Source: Calliopsis andreniformis
Taxonomy: Eukaryota; Arthropoda; Insecta; Hymenoptera; Andrenidae
Length of the DNA: 64,000 bases
Assembly (NCBI RefSeq): GCF_051401765.1
Contig: NW_027480438.1
Location: forward strand, 5,332,001 to 5,396,000
Direction of reading: 5' to 3'
In this document: positions 13,187 to 26,005 of the stretch, one piece after another
Layout of the letters: every line of letters begins with the position of its first letter
Numbering within the stretch: the stretch's first letter is position 1
Position numbers and translations under genes: made by a program
The notes under the pieces: generated by a model
The model's database searches: none
Told to the model about the DNA's origin: nothing
What the model saw: the letters and a program-made list of their open reading frames with translations, nothing else

Positions 13187-13694
13187 CTAAAATCCTCAAT
13201 CCTCAATATTCAACACACAACCCTCAACCATCATTCCTCAATACTCAAACATCAATGCTCAATTCTCAATACTCAATAGAATATCCTGAATTCTCTGTTT
13301 TCAATTCTCAATCCTCAATCATCAATCTTCATGTCTCCATCCACAAACATCAATTCTCATTACTCAACCCTCAACACTCAGTCCTCAATCTTCAATCCTC
13401 AACCCTCAATACTCAATCCTCAGTCCTCAGTCCTCAACCTTCAATACTCAATCCTCAATCCTAAAATCCTCAATCCTCAATATTCAACACACAACACTCA
13501 ACCATCAATCCGCAATATTCAACAATCAATCCTCAATTCTCAATACTCAATAGAATATCCTGAATTCTCAGTTTTCAATACTCAATCCTCAATCTACAAT
13601 CTTCAAGTCTCCATCCACAAACATCTATTCTCATTACTCAACCCTCAACACTCAGTCCCCAATCTTTAATCCTCAATACCCAATCCTCATTCTT
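13187..13694 (+). repeat. 274-bp offset pair spanning the left-block junction
   Basis: 13,187-13,420 repeats at 13,461-13,694. Both run from CCTAAAATCCTCAATCCTC through a CAACACACAAC string, a TAGAATATCCTGAATTCTC core (13,277 and 13,551) and on to CAACACTCAGTCC. Divergence is moderate (TTCTCTGTTTTCAATTC against TTCTCAGTTTTCAATAC; CATCAATTC against CATCTATTC). The CCTAAAATCC mark includes an 8-bp unit. It straddles the position equivalent to window base 1, so the real left end of the large duplication may lie near this pair. Confidence 0.78.
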
Positions 13695-16600
13695 CAATAC
13701 TCATTACTCAATCTTTAATCCTCAATCCTCAATGCTCAATCCTCAATCCTCAGCCATCAATCCTCAATCTTCAATACTCAATCCTCAATCCTCAATCCTC
13801 AATCCTCAAACCTCAATCCTCAGTCATGAGTACTCCGTCCTCAATACTCAGTACACAATCCTCAATCCTCAATCCTCAATCGTCAATCCTCAATCCTCAT
13901 TCCTCAAACCTCAATCCTCAACCCTCAGTCCTCATCCTCAATTCCCAATTCGCAATCCCCAATCCTCAATACTCAATCTTCAATCCTCAGTAATCAATCT
14001 TCAGTCCTGAATCCCCAGTCCTCAATCTTCAATCCTCAATGCTCAATCCTCAATCCTCAATCCTCAGTCCTCAAACCTCAATCCTCAATCGTCATACCTG
14101 AATCCTCAACCGTCAGTCCTCGTCCTCAATCCTCAACTATTAATTCTCAATCCTCAATATTCAATCATCAATACTCAATCTTCAATCCTCAATCCTCAAT
14201 CCTCAATCCTCAATCCTCAATCCTCAATCCTCAATCCTCAATCCTCAGTCCTCAAACCTCAATCCTGAGTTTTCAATCCTGAATACTCATCCTTCAATCC
14301 TCAATACTCAATCTTCAATCCTCAACCCTCAATCGTCAATCGACAATCCTCAATCGTCAATCATCAACCTTCAATCCTCAATACTCAATCTTCAATCCCC
14401 AGTCCTCAATCCCCAACCCTCAGCCTTCATCCTCAATCCTCAATCCTCAATCCTCAATCCTCAATCTTCAATCCTCAATCCTCAGTCCTCAAACCTCAAT
14501 TCTGAATCCTCAATCCTGAATCCTCAATCTTCAGCTCTCAGTCCTCAACAATCAGTTGTCAATCCTCAATCCTCAATAGAATATCCACAATTCACAGATT
14601 TCAGCACTCAATACTCAATCTGCGATCTTCCAACCTCTATCCACAAACATCAATTCTCATCACTCAATCCTCAACGCTCAGTCCTCAATGTTCAATCCTC
14701 AATCCTCAATCCTCAATTCTCAATCCTCAATACTCAACCATCAGTCCTCAATTCTCAATACTCAATAGAATATCCTGAATACTCAGGATTCAATACTCAA
14801 ACCTCAATCCTCAACCCTCAGCCCTCATCCTCCATCCTCAATCCTCAATCCTCAATCCTGAATCTTCAATCCTCAATACTCATTCTTCAATCTTCAATGC
14901 TCAATCCTCAATCCTCAATCCTCAATCCTCAATCCTCAGTCACCAATCCTCAATCTTCAATACTCAATCGTCAATCCGCAGTCCCCAATCTTCAATCCTC
15001 AATCCTCAATCGTCAAACTTCAATCCTCCATACCCAATCTTCAATCCTCAATCCTCAATCCTCAATCCTCAGTCATCAATCCTCAATCTTCAACACTCAA
15101 CCCTCAATCCTCAATCCTCAATCCTCAATCCTCATTCCTCAACCCTCAATCCTCAATCCTCATTCCTCAAACCTCAATCCTCAACCCTCAGTCCTTATCC
15201 TCAATTCTCAATTCTAAATACTCAATCCTCAATTCTCAATCTTCAATGCTCAATAATCAATCTCCAATCCTAGATACTCAATCCCCAATCCTCAATCGTT
15301 AATCCGCAATCTTCAATCCTCAATCCCCAGTCCTCAATCCTCAATACTCAGTCTTCAATCCTCAATCATCAATTCTCAATCCTCAATACTCAATCCTCAA
15401 TCGTCAATCCTCAATCGTCAATCCTCAATCTCCAATCCTGAATCTTCAACCCTCAATCCCCAACCCTCAATCCTCAATCCTCAATCTTGAATCCTTAATA
15501 CTCAATCTTCAATCCTCAATTCTCATCCTCAATCCTCAATCCTCAATCCTCAATCCTCAATCTTCAATCCTCAACCGTCAGTCCTCGTCCTCAATCCTCA
15601 ACCCTCAATCCTCAATCCTCAATCTTCAATCATCAATACTCAATCTTCAATCCTCAATTCTCAATCCTCAATCCTCAATCCTCAATCCTCAATATTCAAC
15701 ACACAACCATCAACCATCAATTCTCAATACTCAACCATCAATCCTCAATTCTTAATGCTCAATAGAATATCCTGAATTCTCATGATTCAATACTCAATCC
15801 ACAATATTCAATAATCAAATCGCGATCCTCAAACATCAATTCTCAACACTCAATCCTCAACACTCGGTCCTCTCTCTTCAATCCTCCATCCTCAATCCTC
15901 TATCCTCAAGCGTCAATCCTCAACCCTCTATCCTCAACCCTCAATCCTCAGTCCTCAAACCTCAATTCCGAATCCTCAATCCTGAATGCTCAATCTTCAT
16001 CCCTCAGACCGCAACAATCAATTGTCAATCCTCAGTCCTCAATAGAATATCCTCAATTCACAGTTTTCAATACTCAATCCCCAATCTTCAATTTTCAAAC
16101 CTCAATCCACAGACATCAATTCTCATCACTCAACCCTCAACACTCAGTCCTCAATCTTCAATCCTCAATCCTCAATCCTCAATCTTCAATCCTCCATACT
16201 CAATCTTCAATCCACAATCCTCAATCCTCAATCCTCAATCCTCAGCCATCAATCCTCAATCTTCAATACTCAATCCTCAATCCTCAAACCTCAATCCTGA
16301 ACCCTCAGTCCTCTTCCTCAATTCTCAATTCTCAATCCTGAATGCTCAATCTTGATCCATCAGTCCGCAACAATCAATTGTCAATACTCAATCCTCAATA
16401 GAATATCCTCAATTCACAGTTTTCAATACTCAATCCCCAATCGTCAATTTTCAAACCTCAATCCACAGACATCAATTCTCATCACTCAAACCTCAACACT
16501 CAGTCCTCAATCTTCAATCCTCAATCCTCAATTCTCAATCCTCAATCCTCAATCCTCAATCCTCAATATTCAACACACAACCATCAACCATCAATTCTCA

Positions 16601-19600
16601 ATACTCAACCATCAATCCTCAATTCATAATGCTCAATAGAATATCCTGAATTCTCATGATTCAATACTCAATCCACAATATTCAATAATCAAATCGAGAT
16701 CCTCAAACATCAATACTCAACACTCAATCCTCAACACTCGGTCCTCTCTCTTCAATCCTCCATCCTCAATCCTCTATCCTCAAGCGTCAATCCTCAGCCC
16801 TCTATCCTCAACCCTCAATCCTCAGTCCTCAAACCTCAATTCCGAATCCTCAATCCTGAATGCTCAATCTTCATCCCTCAGTCCGCAACAATCAATTGTC
16901 AATCCGCAATCCTCAATAGAATATCCTCAATTCACAGTTTTCAATATTCAATCCCCAATCTTCAATTTTCAAACCTCAATCCACAGACATCAGTTCTCAT
17001 CACTCAACCCTCAACACTCATTCCACAATCTTCAATCCTCAATCCTCAATCCTCAATCCTCAATCCTCAATCCTCAATCCTCATTCCTCAAACCTCAATC
17101 CTCAACCCTCAGTCCTCATCCTCAATTCTCAATTCTCAATCCTCAATCCTCAATCCTCAATCTTCAATCCTCAATAATCAATCTCCTATCCTAGATCCTC
17201 AATCCCCAATACTCTATCCTTAATCCTCAATATTCAATCCTCTATCCCCAGTCCACAATCTTCAATCCCCAAAGCTCAATAATCAATCCTCAATCCACAG
17301 TCCTCAATCGTCAATCATCAATCCACAATCCTCAATACTCAATCCTCAATCCTCAATCCTCAATCCTCAATGCTCAATCATCAATCCTCAGTCCTCAATC
17401 TTCAATACTCAATCCTCAATCCTAAAATCCTCAATCCTCAATATTCAACACACAAGCCTCAACCATCAATCCGCAATATTCAACAATCAATCCTCAATTC
17501 TCAATACTCAATAGAATATCCTGAATTCTCAGTTTTCAATACTCAATCCTCAATCTACAATCTTCAAGTCTCCATCCACAAACATCTATTCTCATCACTC
17601 AACCCTCTACACTCAGTCCTCAATCTTTAATCCTCAATCCCCAATCCTCATTCTTCAATCCTCATTACTCAATCTTTAATCCTCAATCCTCAATCCTCAA
17701 TCCTCAATCCTCTATCCTCAGCCATCAATCCTCAATCCTCATTCCTCAAACCTCAATCCTCAACCCTTAGTCCATATCCTCAATTCTCAATTCTCAATTC
17801 TCAATCCTCAATTCTCAATCTTCAATCCACAATAATCAATCTCCAATCCTAGATCCTCAATCCCCAATCCTCAATCGTTAATCCTCAATCTTCAATCCTC
17901 AATCCCCAGTCCTCAATCCTCAATACTCAGTCTTCAATCCTCAATCCTCAATTCTCAATCCTCAATACTCAATCCTCAATCGTCAATCCTCAATCGTCAA
18001 TCCTCAATCTCCAATCCTGAATCTTCAACCCTCAATCCCCAACCCTCAATCCTCAATCCTCAATCTTGAATCCTTAATACTCAATCTCCAATCCTCAATT
18101 CTCATCCTCAATCCTCAATCCTCAATCCTCAATCCTCAATCTTCAATCCTCAACCGTCAGTCCTCGTCCTCAATCCTCAGTCCTCAAACCTCAATCCTGA
18201 GTCTTCAATCCTGAATCCTCAATTTTCAGACCTCAGTCCTCAACAATCAGTTGTCACTTCTCAATCCTCAATACAGTATCATCAATTCACAGCTTTCAAT
18301 ACTCAATACTCAATCTGCAATCTTCAAATCTCTACCCACAAACATCAATTCTCATCACTGAACCCACAACACTCAGTCCCCAATCCTCAATCCTTAATCC
18401 TCAATCTTCAATCCCCAATCCTCACTTCTCAATCCTCAATACTCAATCCTCAATCCTCAATCCTCTATCCCCAATCCTCAATCTTCAACCCTCAACCCTC
18501 AATCCTCAAGCCTCAATCCTCAATCCTCAATCTTCAATCCTGAATGCTCAATCTTCAATGCTCAATACTCAATCTTCAATCCTCAACCCTCAATCCTCAA
18601 TCCACAATCCTCAATCCTCAATCATCAACCTTCAATCCTCAATCCTCAATCCTCAATCCTCATTCTTCAATCCCCAATACCCAATCCTCAATCTTCAATC
18701 CTCAATCCTCAATCCTCAATTCTCAACAATCAGTCCTCAATCCTCAGACCTCAAGCATCAATACTCAACCCTCAGGCCTCGTCCGCAATCCACAACCCTC
18801 AATCCTCAATCCTCAATCTTCAATCATCAATATTCAATCATCAATCCTCAATACTCAATCCTCTATTCTCAATCCTCAATCCTGAATGTTCAATCCTCAA
18901 TACCCAATCCTCAACCTTCAATCCCCAATACTCAATCTTTAATCCTCAATCCTCAGTCCTCAAACCTCAATTCTGAGTCCTCAGTCCTGAATCCTCAACC
19001 TTCAGCCCTCAGTCCTCAACAATCAGTTGTCAATCCTCAGTCCTCAATAGAATATCCTCAATTCACAGCTTTCAATACTCAATACTCAATCTGCAATCTT
19101 GAAATCTCTATCCACAGACATCAATTCTCATCACTCAACCCTCAATACTCAGTCCTCAATGTTCAATCCTCAATCCTCAATTCTCTATCTTCAATCCTCA
19201 ATACTGAATCTTCAATCCTAAATCCTCAATCCTCAATCCTCAATCCTCAATCCTCAATCTTCTATCCTCAATCCGCAATCCTCAATCTTCAATCCTCAAT
19301 CCTCAATCCTGAATCCTCAATCTTCAGCCCTCAGTCCTCAACAATCAGTTGTCAATCCTCAATCCTCAATAGAATATCCTCAATTCACAGTTTTCAATAC
19401 TCAGTACTCAATCTGCAATCTTCAAATCTCTATCCACAAACATCAATGCTCATCACTCAACCCTCAACACTCCGTCCCCAATCCTCAATCTTCAATCCTC
19501 AATCTTCCATCCTCAATCATCAATCCTTAATACCCAAGCCTCAGTCTTCAATCCTCAATCTTCAATCCTCAACACTCAATCCTCAATTCGCAATGCTCAA

Positions 19601-20041
19601 TCCTCAATCCTCAGAGCTCAAGCATCAATACCCAACCCTCAGTCCTCGTCCTCAATCCACAACCCTCAATCCCCATTCCTCAATCTTCAATCATCAATAT
19701 TAAACCTTCAATTCTCAATCCACAATCCTCAATCCTCAACCCTCAATCCTCAGTCCTGAAACCTCAATCCCGAATCCTCAATCCTGAATCCGCAAACTTC
19801 AGTCCTCAGTCCTCAACAATCAATAGTCAATCCTCAATCCTCAATAGAATATCCTCAATTCACAGTTTTCAATACTCAACCCCATTCTTCAATCATCAAA
19901 TCTCAATCCACAAACAACAATTCTCATCACTCAGCCCTCAACACTCAGTCCTCAATCTTCAACCCTCAATCCTCAATCCTCCATCTTGAATCCTCAATAC
20001 TCAATCTTCAATCCTCAATCCTCAATTCTCAATCCTCAACA
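13451..20041 (+). repeat. Left higher-order block, copy 2
   Basis: Partner of 1-6,591 at offset 13,450. All cassettes recur in the same order and spacing, for example TAGAATATCC cores at 13,551, 14,577, 14,766, 15,763, 16,043, 16,399, 16,637, 16,917, 17,512, 19,048, 19,370 and 19,845. The last 250 bp (from about 19,785) also serve as the left end of the 2.4-kb tandem pair that follows. The 19.8 kb amplification therefore started inside this copy or shares its end. The final part (18,558-19,703) is a module that recurs at 30.5-31.7 and, in part, 34.5-35.4 and 55.6-56.5 kb. Confidence 0.92.
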
Positions 20042-20269
20042 CTCAATCCTCAATCGTCAATCATCAATCCCCAATCCTCAATCTTCAATCCTCTATCCTC
20101 AATCCTCGATCCTCAGTCCTCAATCCTCAATCCTCAATCTTCAATACTCAATACTCAATCTTCAATCCTCAATCCTCAATCCTCAGTCCTCAATCCTCAA
20201 TCCTCAATCCTCAATCCTCAATCTTCTATCCTCAATACTCAATCTGCAATCCTCAATCCTCAATCCTCA

Positions 20270-20320
20270 ATCCTCAATCCTCAATCCTAATTCGTCACTC
20301 CTCGAAACCCAGTCCTCAAT
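20270..20320 (+). repeat. Right-domain cassette TAATTCGTCACTCCTC (representative copy)
   Basis: The string CCTAATTCGTCACTCCTC, often followed by GAAACCCAGTCC, is found 21 times. The T starts at 20,288, 22,553, 24,945, 26,673, 29,280, 29,930, 33,972, 35,939, 37,771, 39,652, 43,413, 45,447, 45,677, 47,074, 48,689, 51,054, 54,872, 55,131, 57,006, 58,222 and 60,887 (29,930 reads GTCAATCC instead of GTCACTCC). None was seen left of 20.28 kb. It is in heptamer phase. Some copies are followed by TCAATACCC or TCAAACC instead of CGAAACCC, which separates subfamilies. Confidence 0.85.
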
Positions 20321-21059
20321 CTTCAATCCTCAATCCTCAATCCTCAATTCTCAATCCTCAATCCTCAATCCTCAATCCTCAATTTTCAATCCTCAATCCT
20401 AAATCCTCAATCTTCAATCCTCAATACTCAATCTTCAATCCTCAATCCTCAATTCTCAGTCCTCAATACTCAATCCTCAATCGTCAATCCTCAATTCCCA
20501 ATCCTCAATCTTCAATCCTCAATCCTCAATCTTCAATCCTTAGTCCTCAATCCTCAATCCCCAATCCTCAATCTTCAATCCTCAATACTCAATCTTCAAT
20601 CCTCAATCCTCAATCCTCAATCCTCAATCCTCAATCCTCAATCCTCAATCTTCGATCCTCAATACTCAATCTTCAACCCTCAATCTTCAATCCTCAATCC
20701 TCAATCCTCATTCTTCAATCCTCATCACCAAATCCTCAATCTTCAATCCTCAATCCTCAATCCTCAATTCTCAATCCTCAATCCTCAATCCTCAGACCTC
20801 AAACATCAATACTCAACCCTCAGACCTCGTCCGCAATCCACAACCCTCAATCCTCAATCCTCAATCTTCAATCATCAATATTCAATCTTCAATCCTCAAT
20901 CTTCAATCCTCTATCATCAGTCCTCAATCCTGAATGTTCAATCCTCAATACCCTATCCTCAACCTTCAATCCTCAATCCTCAATCCTCAATCCTCAAACC
21001 TCAATCCTCAGTCCTGAAACCTCAATACCGAAACCTCAATCCTGAATCCTCAATCTTCA

Positions 21060-21215
21060 GCCCTCAGTCCTCAACAATCAATTGTCAATCCTCAATCCTC
21101 AATAGAATATCCTGAATTCACAGTTTTCAATACTCAATCCCCATTCTTCAATCTTCAAATCCCAATCCACAAACATCAATTTTCATCACTCAACCCTCAA
21201 CACTCAGTCCTCAAT
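21060..21215 (+). repeat. Most frequent cassette, TAGAATATCC core (representative copy)
   Basis: This about 150-bp cassette starts near CAACAATCAATTGTCAATCC, passes through TAGAATATCC, TTCACAGTTTTC, AAATCTCAATCCAC and AAACATC, and ends near CAACACTCAGTCC. I count about 75 copies with TAGAAT, all in the same orientation, spaced irregularly (about 190 bp to 3.5 kb, mean near 850). Examples start at 101, 1,127, 2,593, 5,598, 7,091, 10,559, 13,551, 21,103, 24,067, 28,927, 32,633, 39,921, 45,989, 50,632, 55,787, 60,463 and 63,860. Cut into sevens it stays in phase with AATCCTC (for example AATTCAC, AGTTTTC, AACACTC), so it is a run of strongly substituted satellite units and not an inserted foreign element. 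Variants include AATACAGTATC and AATACAACATC versions. Confidence 0.85.
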
Positions 21216-22182
21216 CTGCAACCCTCAATCCTAAATCCTCAATTTTCAATCCTCAATCCTCAATCTTCAATCCTCAATCCTCAATCCTCAATCCTCAATC
21301 CTCATTCTTCAATCCTCAATGCACAATTCTCAATCTTCAATCCTCAATCCTCAATTCTCAACACTCAATCCTCAATCGTCAGACCTCAAGCATCAATACT
21401 CATCCCTCAGGAGTCGTCCGCAATCCACAACCCTCAATCCTCAATCCTCAACCTTCAATCATCAATATTCAATCTTCAATCCTCAATCATCAATCCTCTA
21501 TACTCAATCCTCAATCCTGAATGTTCAATCCACAATACCCAATCCTCAATCTTCAATCCTCAATCCTCAATCCTCAATCCTCAATCCTCAATCCTCAATA
21601 CTCAATCCTCATTCTTCAATCCTCAATACCAAATCCTCAATCCTCAATCCTCAATCCTCAATCCTCAATCCTCAATCCTCAATCCTCAACCCTCAATCCT
21701 CAGTCCTGAAACCTCAATCCCGAATCCTCAATCCTGAATCCACAAACTTAAGTCCTCAGACCTCAACAATCAATTGTCAATCCTCAATCCTCAATAGAAT
21801 ATCCTCAATTCACAGTTTTCAATACTCAATCCCCATACTTCATTCTTCAAATCTCAATCCACAAACATCAATTCTCATCACTCAACCCTCAACACTCAGT
21901 CCACGGTCTTCAATCCTCAATCCTCAATCCTCAATCTTGAATCCTCAATACTCAATCTTCAATCCTGAATCCTCAACTCTCAATCCTCAACACTCAATCC
22001 TCAATCGTCAATCCTCAATCCCCAATCCTCAATCTTCAATCCTCTATCCTCAATCCTCAATCCTCAGTCCTCAGTCCTCAGTCCTCAATCTTCAATCCTC
22101 AATCCTCAATCTTCAATCCTCAATACTCAATCTTCAATCCTCAATCCTCAGTCCTCAAACCTCAATTCTGAATCCTCAATCC

Positions 22183-24440
22183 CGAATCCGCAAACTTCAG
22201 TCCTCAGTCCTCAACAATCAATAGTCAATCCTCAATCCTCAATAGAATATCCTCAATTCACAGTTTTCAATACTCAACCCCATTCTTCAATCTTCAAATC
22301 TCAATCCACAAACAACAAATCTCATCACTCAGCCCTCAACACTCAGTCCTCAATCTTCAACCCTCAATCCTCAATCCTCCATCTTGAATCCTCAATACTC
22401 AATCTTCAATCCTCAATCCTCAATTCTCAATCCTCAACACTCAATCCTCAATCGTCAATCATCAATCCCCAATCCTCAATCTTCAATCCTCTATCCTCAA
22501 TCCTCAATCTGCAATCCTCAATCCTCAATCCTCAATCCTCAATCCTCAATCCTAATTCGTCACTCCTCGAAACCCAGTCCTCAATCTTCAATCCTCAATC
22601 CTCAATCCTCAATTCTCAATCCTCAATCCTCAATCCTCAATCCTCAATTTTCAATCCTCAATCCTAAATCCTCAATCTTCAATCCTCAATACTCAATCTT
22701 CAATCCTCAATCCTCAATTCTCAGTCCTCAATACTCAATCCTCAATCGTCAATCCTCAATTCCCAATCCCCAATCTTCAATCCTCAATCCTCAATCTTCA
22801 ATCCTTAGTCCTCAATCCTCAATCCCCAATCCTCAATCTTCAATCCTCAATACTCAATCTTCAATCCTCAATCCTCAATCCTCAATCCTCAATCCTCAAT
22901 CCTCAATCCTCAATCCTCAATCTTCAATCCTCAATACTCAATCTTCAACCCTCAATCTTCAATCCTCAATCCTCAATCCTCATTCTTCAATCCTCATCAC
23001 CAAATCCTCAATCTTCAATCCTCAATCCTCAATCCTCAATTCTCAATCCTCAATCCTCAATCCTCAGACCTCAAACATCAATACTCAACCCTCAGACCTC
23101 GTCCGCAATCTACAACCCTCAATCCTCAATCCTCAATCTTCAATCATCAATATTCAATCTTCAATCCTCAATCTTCAATCCTCTATCATCAGTCCTCAAT
23201 CCTGAATGTTCAATCCTCAATACCCTATCCTCAACCTTCAATCCTCAATCCTCAATCCTCAATCCTCAAACCTCAATCCTCAGTCCTGAAACCTCAATAC
23301 CGAAACCTCAATCCTGAATCCTCAATCTTCAGCCCTCAGTCCTCAACAATCAATTGTCAATCCTCAATCCTCAATAGAATATCCTGAATTCACAGTTTTC
23401 AATACTCAATCCCCATTCTTCAATCTTCAAATCCCAATCCACAAACATCAATTTTCATCACTCAACCCTCAACACTCAGTCCTCAATCTGCAACCCTCAA
23501 TCCTAAATCCTCAATTTTCAATCCTCAATCCTCAATCTTCAATCCTCAATCCTCAATCCTCAATCCTCAATCCTCATTCTTCAATCCTCAATGCACAATT
23601 CTCAATCTTCAATCCTCAATCCTCAATTCTCAACACTCAATCCTCAATCGTCAGACCTCAAGCATCAATACTCATCCCTCAGGAGTCGTCCGCAATCCAC
23701 AACCCTCAATCCTCAATCCTCAACCTTCAATCATCAATATTCAATCTTCAATCCTCAATCATCAATCCTCTATACTCAATCCTCAATCCTGAATGTTCAA
23801 TCCACAATACCCAATCCTCAATCTTCAATCCTCAATCCTCAATCCTCAATCCTCAATCCTCAATCCTCAATACTCAATCCTCATTCTTCAATCCTCAATA
23901 CCAAATCCTCAATCCTCAATCCTCAATCCTCAATCCTCAATCCTCAATCCTCAATCCTCAACCCTCAATCCTCAGTCCTGAAACCTCAATCCCGAATCCT
24001 CAATCCTGAATCCACAAACTTAAGTCCTCAGACCAAAACAATCAATTGTCAATCCTCAATCCTCAATAGAATATCCTCAATTCACAGTTTTCAATACTCA
24101 ATCCCCATACTTCATTCTTCAAATCTCAATCCACAAACATCAATTCTCATCACTCAACCCTCAACACTCAGTCCACGGTCTTCAATCCTCAATCCTCAAT
24201 CCTCAATCTTGAATCCTCAATACTCAATCTTCAATCCTGAATCCTCAACTCTCAATCCTCAACACTCAATACTCAATCGTCAATCCTCAATCCCCAATCC
24301 TCAATCTTCAATCCTCTATCCTCAATCCTCAATCCTCAGTCCTCAGTCCTCAATCTTCAATCCTCAATCCTCAATCTTCAATCCTCAATACTCAATCTTC
24401 AATCCTCAATCCTCAGTCCTCAAACCTCAATTCTGAATCC
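22183..24440 (+). repeat. 2.4-kb tandem pair, unit B (133-bp shorter)
   Basis: Second copy of unit A. Near 22,505 it passes straight from TCTATCCTCAATCCTC to AATCTGCAATCC and lacks 19 heptamers present in unit A. Elsewhere it is nearly identical; one visible change is CAGACCAAAACAATC near 24,030 where unit A has CAGACCTCAACAATC. Its right end overlaps the start of the 1,728-bp pair, so successive amplifications share edges. Confidence 0.9.
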
Positions 24441-26005
24441 TCAATCCTGAATCCTCAAGCTTCTGCCCTCAGTCATCAACAATCAGTTAACAATCCTCAA
24501 TCCTCAATAGAATATCCTGAATTCACAGTTTTCAATACTCAATCCCCATTCTTCAATCTTCAAATCTCAATCCACAAACATCAATTCTCATCACTCAGCC
24601 CTCAACACTCAGTCCTCAATCTTCAACCCTCAATCCTCAATCCTCAATCTTGAATCCTCAATACTCAATCTTCAATCCTCAATCCTCAATTCTCAATCCT
24701 CAACACTCAATCCTCAATCGTCAATCCTCAATCCCCAATCCTCAATCTTCAATCCTCTATCCTCAATCCTCAATACTCAATCCTCAATCCTCAGTCCTCA
24801 ATCTTCAATACTCAATACTCAATCTTCAATCCTCAATCCTCAATCCTCAGTCCTCAATCCTCAATCCTCAATCCTCAATCCTCAATATTCTATCCTCAAT
24901 ACTCAATCTGCAATCCTCAATCCTCAATCCTCAATCCTCAATCCTAATTCGTCACTCCTCGAAACCCAGTTCTCAATCTTCAATCCTCAATCCTCAATCC
25001 TCAATTCTCAATCCTCAATCCTCAATCCTCAATCCTCAATTTTCAATCCTCAATCCTAAATCCTCAATCTTCAATCCTCAATACTCAATCTTCAATCCTC
25101 AATCCTCAATTCTCAATCCTCAATACTCAATCCTCAATCGTCAATCCTCAATTCCCAATCCTCAATCTTCAATCCTCAATCCTCAATCTTCAATCCTTAA
25201 TCCTCAATCCTCAATCCCCAATCCTCAATCTTCAATCCTCAATACTCAATCTTCAATCCTCAATCCTCAATCCTCAATCCTCAATCCTCAATCCTCAATC
25301 CTCAATCTTCAATCCTCAACCCTCAATCCTCAATTCGCAATACTCTATCCTCAATCCTCAGACCTCAAGCATCAATACCCAACCCTCAGTCCTCGTCCTC
25401 AATCCACAACCCTGAATCCTCAATCCTCAATATTCATTCATCAATATTGAACCTTCAATCCTCAATCCTCAATCTTCAATCCTGAATCCTCAATCCTCAA
25501 TCCTCAATCCTCAACCTTCAATCCTCAATGCTCAATCTTCAATCCTCAACCCTCAATACTCAATCCTCAATTCTCAATCCTCAATCTTCAATCATCAATA
25601 TTCGATATTCAATCCTCAATCCTCAATCCTCTATCCACAATCCTCAATCCTGAATGTTCAATCCTCAATACCCAATCCTCAATCTTCAATCCTCAATACT
25701 CAATCCTCAATACTGAATCCTCAATCCTGAATCCTCAATCTTCAGCCCTCAGTCCTCAACAATCAATTGTCAGTCCTCAATCCTCAAAATAATATACCCA
25801 ATTCACAGTTTTCATTACTCAATCCCCAATCTTCAATCATCAAATCTCAATCCACAAACATCAATTCTCATCACTCAACTCTCGACACTCAGTCCCCAAT
25901 CCTCAATCTTCAACCCTCAATCCTCAATCCTCAATCCTCAATCCTCAATTGCCAATCTTCAACCCTCAATACTCAATCTTCAATCCTCAATCCTCAATCC
26001 TGAAC
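24278..26005 (+). repeat. 1,728-bp tandem unit, copy 1
   Basis: Adjacent to an almost identical copy at 26,006-27,733. Anchors: AAGCTTCTGCCC at 24,457 and 26,185, and AAAATAATATACCC near 25,787 and 27,515, all exactly 1,728 apart. Differences seen include CAATACTCTATCC against CAATCCTCTATCC, CAATATTGAACC against CAATATTCAACC, and TCTATCCACAATCC against TCTATCCTCAATCC. The 25.6-26.0 kb part (CAATATTCGATATTC at about 25,601) recurs at 53,338 and 63,276. Confidence 0.92.

Larger units (their letters stand above)
6592..13450 (+). repeat. Spacer between the two left blocks, itself heptamer satellite
   Basis: This segment separates the two copies of the 6.6-kb block. It is heptamer satellite throughout with no unique sequence. 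It holds smaller duplications listed separately, plus left-domain cassettes at 11.25-13.0 kb that resemble 2.2-3.95 kb at an offset of about 9,020. 10,680-10,930 resembles 4,740-4,930, sharing an AATACAGTATC variant of the common core. 12,990-13,180 resembles about 1,285-1,400 (TCAGGATTCAATACTCAAACC). It is therefore a more diverged mosaic of the same material as the flanking blocks. Confidence 0.85.
19785..22182 (+). repeat. 2.4-kb tandem pair, unit A
   Basis: Unit A and unit B (22,183-24,440) are directly adjacent. The offset is 2,398 at the left (CTTCAGTCCTCAGTCC at 19,797 and 22,195), then 2,265 after a 133-bp length difference near 20,100-20,240, then 2,272 after one extra heptamer. The changes of 133 and 7 bp are exact multiples of seven. 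Shared rare marks include CAGGAGTCGTCCGCAATCC, CAGACCTCGTCCGC and CAGTCCACGGTCTTC. It contains the first TAATTCGTCAC cassette of the window (20,288). Confidence 0.9.

Noticed and set aside
21070..21095. Short dyad ACAATCAATTGT next to the common cassette as a protein-binding operator
   Set aside because: Five-base arms around CA are seen in many copies, but others read ATCAGTTGTC, ATCAATAGTC, ATTGTGAATCC or CAGTTAACAATCC, so the symmetry is not kept. It is more simply a substitution variant.
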